Assembly: GCA_002298075.1 (NCBI GenBank) | Contig: DBLW01000171.1 | Location: forward strand, 1-12,729 | DNA length: 12,729 nucleotides | DNA from: Bacteroidales bacterium UBA714 | Lineage (GTDB): Bacteria; Bacteroidota; Bacteroidia; Bacteroidales; UBA932 | Reading direction: 5' to 3' | Shown: positions 12,492-12,729 of the stretch, piece by piece | How the letters are laid out: the number at the start of each line of letters is the position of its first letter | Position numbering within the stretch: the stretch's first letter is position 1 | Position numbers and translations under genes: made by a program | The notes under the pieces: generated by a model | Database searches by the model: none | Told to the model about the DNA's origin: nothing | Seen by the model: only the letters and a program-made list of their open reading frames with translations

Positions 12492-12729
12492 AAATCACGT
12501 GTGAGGGAGATGTACTCTGAAGTATATTCTCCCTCATCTTGTATGGTGAGCAGGCACTCTTCAGGAACGTCGCATCTTGTCCGGGAAAATTCCGCTATAA
12601 AGCGGCTTGGTTTCTTTCGGGGCACGGTCTTCACACGGGTCAGCCTCTGCGGGAACAGTCCGCACATGCGGGCATGGCGCAACAGGGCATTTTCCTGGTC
12701 AGCCGGCAGCACAATGGCAAGCCTGCCGT
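12476..12729 (-). CDS. trmN6: tRNA1(Val) adenine-37 N6-methyltransferase, C-terminal part
   Basis: The last 84 or so codons of a gene that continues past the right edge, so the start and the SAM-binding and NPPY motifs are not in view. The visible part begins GRLAIVLPADQENALLRHAR, followed by MCGLFPQRLTRVKTVPRKKP, RFIAEFSRTRC and the ending EYTSEYISLTRDFYLQF. These match the C-terminal portion of TrmN6/YfiC proteins, in particular the terminal 'YT.eYi.LT.dFYl.F' block, typical of Bacteroidota members. The enzyme methylates N6 of A37 in tRNA1(Val). Its 3' end overlaps the Spy-like gene by 16 bases on the opposite strand, and a hairpin at 12502 lies within its coding region. Confidence 0.85.
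   Translation of the reverse strand, partial: GRLAIVLPADQENALLRHARMCGLFPQRLTRVKTVPRKKPSRFIAEFSRTRCDVPEECLLTIQDEGEYTSEYISLTRDFYLQF
12502..12536. other. Stem-loop within the trmN6 3' end, possible operon terminator
   Basis: TGAGGGAGA (12502-12510) and TCTCCCTCA (12528-12536) form a perfect 9-bp stem; inside it TACT (12513-12516) and AGTA (12521-12524) add a 4-bp upper stem with a CTGA loop. It begins 11 bases after the stop of the Spy-like gene, where a terminator for the sigma operon would be expected. The following sequence, TCTTGTATGG, is not a good U-tract, so intrinsic termination would be weak. Confidence 0.45.

Overview
The window reads as a stretch of core chromosome from a member of the Bacteroidota, most likely order Bacteroidales. 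The evidence is the gene content (a ~1,000-residue DUF2723 membrane glycosyltransferase, DUF4271, a bacterial SUI1/eIF1-like factor, hemD-rnpA-yidD in one run, menaquinone genes, an ECF sigma factor followed by a small one-helix protein and a Spy/CpxP-like protein) and repeated matches to the Bacteroidota promoter -7 element TAnnTTTG just upstream of genes. I cannot place it to genus. I see no prophage, transposase, CRISPR array, tRNA or rRNA.

Layout. 1-242 (-): N-terminal part of phosphoglycerate kinase. 359-1294 (+): RlmI-like SAM methyltransferase, transcribed divergently from pgk. 1314-1353: terminator. 1370-4477 (-): the DUF2723 protein. 4478-4830: a divergent intergenic region with three ~80-bp tandem repeats. 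4831-7899 (+): a six-gene run, SUI1-like factor, DUF4271, hemD, rnpA (GTG start), yidD and menG, with short gaps or overlaps. 7969-8877 (-): menA, convergent with menG. 8878-9120: intergenic, holding a candidate structured RNA that ends in a strong terminator. 9121-10908 (-): lepA. 11000-12491 (+): ECF sigma factor, probable anti-sigma protein and Spy/CpxP-like periplasmic protein. 12476-12729 (-): C-terminal end of trmN6, overlapping the last gene tail to tail.

How the genes fit together. Several concern translation or RNA processing (RlmI-like methyltransferase, SUI1-like factor, rnpA, lepA, trmN6). menG and menA act in succession at the end of menaquinone synthesis, menA first, although they lie on opposite strands. 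hemD belongs to tetrapyrrole synthesis. DUF2723 and yidD act at the inner membrane. The sigma/anti-sigma/Spy-like trio looks like a small envelope-stress circuit.

Most of the window is ordinary, conserved and well explained. The two places most worth a second look are non-coding. One is the tandem array at 4541-4811: every unit carries a full -33/-7 promoter arrangement facing the DUF2723 gene, plus small dyads whose arms change together between copies. The other is the nested-arm element with its own terminator at about 8950-9104. I found no convincing new multi-gene system.
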